Shown here: one piece after another, positions 61,958 to 64,000 of the stretch
Numbering within the stretch: position 1 is the stretch's first letter
How the letters are laid out: each line of letters begins with the position of its first letter
Source of the DNA: Planctomycetota bacterium
GTDB taxonomy: Bacteria > Planctomycetota > UBA1135 > UBA2386
DNA length: 64,000 bases
NCBI GenBank assembly: GCA_016794425.1
Contig: JAEUHR010000028.1
Coordinates: 203,163-267,162 of the forward strand
Reading direction: 5' to 3'
Program-made: the position numbers and the translations under genes
The notes under the pieces: model-generated
What the model saw: only the letters and a program-made list of their open reading frames with translations
What the model was told of the DNA's origin: nothing
Database searches by the model: none

Positions 61958-64000
61958 ATGATCCCGATTCCCCGCGCCGCCCTCCTCCTCCTGCTCGCTG
62001 CACCCCTGGTTGCGCAGCACGAGTCCGTGATCCGCAGCAGCTGCAGCGTCGTTGCCGTCGACGGGGTCGTGCGCGCTGGCGGGCCGAACTGGGGTGCCCG
62101 TTTCGACGAGCGCGGCGTCGAGTTCATGCCGGCCCTCGCGCAGCGAACGGAGTGGCCGATGCCGGTGCGGTTCACGCTCGAGTCGGTGCGCCGCGGCGAT
62201 GTCGCGGCCTTCGTGCGAACTGCGAACGTCGCGCCGGTCGTGGTCGGTGACCAAGTTCGTTATGCACACCTGCCCGACCTGGCCGAGGTCTACGAAGTGC
62301 GGGCCGAAGGCGTCGAGCAGAGCTTCGTGTTCGCGTCGAAGCCCGCGGGAACGGGCGATCTGGTCGTGCGTGGCGCGATCACTACCGAGTTGCCGTTCGT
62401 CGCGGCGAGCGACGACGGTGTGCGCTTCGAACGGGAAGGCCTCGGCGGCGTGACCTTCGGTGCTGTGACCGGCATCGACGCGAGCGGTGCTGCCGCGCGC
62501 GGCTCGATCCGCGTCGTCGGTGACGGCACTCACGTCGAATGGGTGCTGCCGGCATCGTTCGTCGAGCATGCCGCGTATCCGCTGGTGCTCGATCCACTGA
62601 TCGGCAGTGCGATCGCGATCGGCGACATCGCCGGCGGCATCGACGAGACCCCGAGTGTGGCGTTCGACGAGTCGACCGGCCGCTATCTCGTCGTGTGGAG
62701 CGCCTACCTCGGTGGAGCCGGGGCCGACCTCCGGGGGCAGTTCGTCACGGCGACCGGCTCGCCGCTCGGCGGCGGGTTCTTGTTCGGGTCAGGATCCCTG
62801 ACGAGGCAAGCGGTCGCGAACATCGCCGGAACGAACCGGTTCCTCGTCGCCTACACGAAGAACACGCCGTCGATCTTCGGCCAGACGTCGCATGCGCTGG
62901 TGGTGAGATCCGTCAGCGCCGCCACGGGCACGTTGTCGAACGAAGTCGTCGTCGACGCCGACAGCTCGCTCGCGACCGTGTCCTCCCTGGTCGTCGGTGG
63001 TGACTCGCGCTCGTCGAGCAGCGCGCACACGGCAATGGTGATGTACCGGACGGCCCCCCTCGGGATCGCCCTTCCGTCCATGCACTGCCGGCCCGTCGAC
63101 GTTCCGGCGAGCGGTGATCCGGTCCTCGTCGGTTCGTTCCCGCAAGGGATCGGAGCGGGCACCGGTGGATCCATCACCGCGCACGGTGGCTCCTCGCCCC
63201 GCTGGCTCGTCACGTGGCTTCACGTCTCCGGACTCGGCGCCACACCGGAGTTGACGGCGACCGTGGTCGATGCCACGGGCAATCCTTGCGGCTCGTCGGT
63301 CACGCTCGCCACGCCGGCCGCGGGCAATTCCATCGGGCCCCGCGCGGCGGCGACGCCGGACGGAACGACGTTCCTGGTCGCCTGGAGCGATTCGAATGGC
63401 GGTGCGGAGGACGTGCACGCGATGCGCCTCGTGTGGTCCGGCTCCTGCGGTTCGGGAACGCTGACGCCGGGACCGTTGCTGGCGCCGATCACGGTGCCCG
63501 GGCTGCAGGATCAGCCGGCGCTGGCGTTCGCGAAGACCAAGTTCGTGCTCGCGTGGCGCAACCGCGCGAACGCGTCCGCGACGAGCCGCGTGTACGTGAA
63601 GGGCCTCGATCCGGTGACTTGTGAGTCCTGTGGTGCCGAGCACTCCGTCGAGAACACGGTGCTCGGGCTCGAGACACCGGCGATCGCGTCGCGCTACACC
63701 GCGGGTGACGTCGCGAGCGACGAGACGCTCGTCGTGTGGTCGAACAGCACGATCCGCGGCCGGCGCTTCGAAGCAAACGGCACGCACGCCGTCGCGAGCA
63801 TGGGCGGCGGCTGCGTGAGCGGCTTGAGTGACTTCGCGACCTACAGCGGTGACGCGGTGCTCGGCAACACGGACTTCCAGCTGTCGATCGCGGGTTCGGT
63901 GTCGTTGCCGCTCGTGCTGATCGTCGGCTTCTCCGCGGTGTCGGCGCCGTGCGGCAACTGCACGATCGTCCCGTCGCCCGACATCCTGTTCCCGGCGACG
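61958..64000 (+). CDS. Secreted protein with repeats, partial (3' end outside window)
   Basis: The frame stays open for 681 codons to the window edge. A signal peptide (AALLLLLAAPLVAQ) begins it. Residues about 35-215 form an unidentified domain. After that come repeated sections with V-V-W-S-x-x-x-G-G or W-x-D-S-N-G-G type strands (YLVVWSAYLGGAGADLRGQFV, RFLVAYTKNTP, TFLVAWSDSNGGAEDVHAMRLV, KFVLAWRNRANASATSRVYV), a pattern like FG-GAP or sialidase/YVTN-like propellers. Near the end a cysteine pair (GGGCVSGLSDFATYSGDAVLGNTDFQLSIAG) starts a likely C-terminal domain also seen in secreted planctomycete proteins. Function is unknown. Confidence 0.8.
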   Translation, partial: MIPIPRAALLLLLAAPLVAQHESVIRSSCSVVAVDGVVRAGGPNWGARFDERGVEFMPALAQRTEWPMPVRFTLESVRRGDVAAFVRTANVAPVVVGDQVRYAHLPDLAEVYEVRAEGVEQSFVFASKPAGTGDLVVRGAITTELPFVAASDDGVRFEREGLGGVTFGAVTGIDASGAAARGSIRVVGDGTHVEWVLPASFVEHAAYPLVLDPLIGSAIAIGDIAGGIDETPSVAFDESTGRYLVVWSAYLGGAGADLRGQFVTATGSPLGGGFLFGSGSLTRQAVANIAGTNRFLVAYTKNTPSIFGQTSHALVVRSVSAATGTLSNEVVVDADSSLATVSSLVVGGDSRSSSSAHTAMVMYRTAPLGIALPSMHCRPVDVPASGDPVLVGSFPQGIGAGTGGSITAHGGSSPRWLVTWLHVSGLGATPELTATVVDATGNPCGSSVTLATPAAGNSIGPRAAATPDGTTFLVAWSDSNGGAEDVHAMRLVWSGSCGSGTLTPGPLLAPITVPGLQDQPALAFAKTKFVLAWRNRANASATSRVYVKGLDPVTCESCGAEHSVENTVLGLETPAIASRYTAGDVASDETLVVWSNSTIRGRRFEANGTHAVASMGGGCVSGLSDFATYSGDAVLGNTDFQLSIAGSVSLPLVLIVGFSAVSAPCGNCTIVPSPDILFPAT

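Noticed and set aside
61627..62250. Plus-strand open frame of 207 codons before and inside the last secreted-protein gene
   Set aside because: Arginine-rich without motif; the frame starting at 61958 has a clean signal peptide and stays open to the window edge.

Overview
The window is high-GC DNA (one sampled 60-base line in a kinase gene counts 70% G+C) with almost every gene tightly packed and many 4-base start/stop overlaps. It carries ECF sigma factor genes next to Ser/Thr kinases and repeat proteins. It also has large secreted proteins with no familiar family, di-heme peroxidase-like lipoproteins, a glucuronoyl-esterase-like protein, a YtxJ-type bacillithiol protein and a lipid-A-type acyltransferase. 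Together these suggest a Gram-negative, high-GC planctomycete-like bacterium. No rRNA or tRNA gene is visible, so the placement is inference from gene content only.

Layout. 1-3235 (minus): an operon running from a HEAT-type lipoprotein to a second lipoprotein, O6-alkylguanine-DNA alkyltransferase and an aminotransferase cut by the window edge. 3303-4729: leucine dehydrogenase converging on a 4HBT thioesterase. 4889-10946: an ECF sigma factor, a transmembrane Ser/Thr kinase and a membrane-anchored repeat protein in one translationally coupled unit. 11013-14863: a polytopic sugar-transferase-like membrane protein, a GT2 glycosyltransferase and an FkbM methyltransferase. 14953-21512: a secreted protein, a CE15-like esterase, a tandemly duplicated tetra-heme lipoprotein and an M17 aminopeptidase.

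21540-24590 is a compositional island (sampled lines count 50-58% G+C). It carries a J-domain membrane protein and an unknown membrane protein. An attC-like hairpin lies between them, so the pair may be integron-type gene cassettes without an integrase in view.

24592-38696: a helical-repeat protein and a propeller lipoprotein, a DHFR-fold reductase, M1 aminopeptidase, YtxJ, a YCII-like lipoprotein, ribose-5-phosphate isomerase and a very large MscS-type channel. A coupled C39-like peptidase/N-formylglutamate amidohydrolase pair follows, then a second ECF sigma factor coupled to a membrane LRR protein. 38706-49950: a vWA protein divergent from a transglutaminase-like protein, a polytopic membrane protein broken by a frameshift, two secreted proteins, an ankyrin membrane protein and another polytopic membrane protein.

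50047-53245 is a compact lipid operon (SDR reductase, ketoacyl-ACP synthase, ACP, LpxL-type acyltransferase) that looks built to make one special acyl chain and hand it to a glycolipid. 53280-61350: MntP, a repeat protein, a complete class A beta-lactamase lipoprotein, a YgiQ-type radical SAM protein and a kinase-TPR protein. 61441-61617 is a transposase tail remnant. A secreted protein starting at 61958 runs off the right edge.
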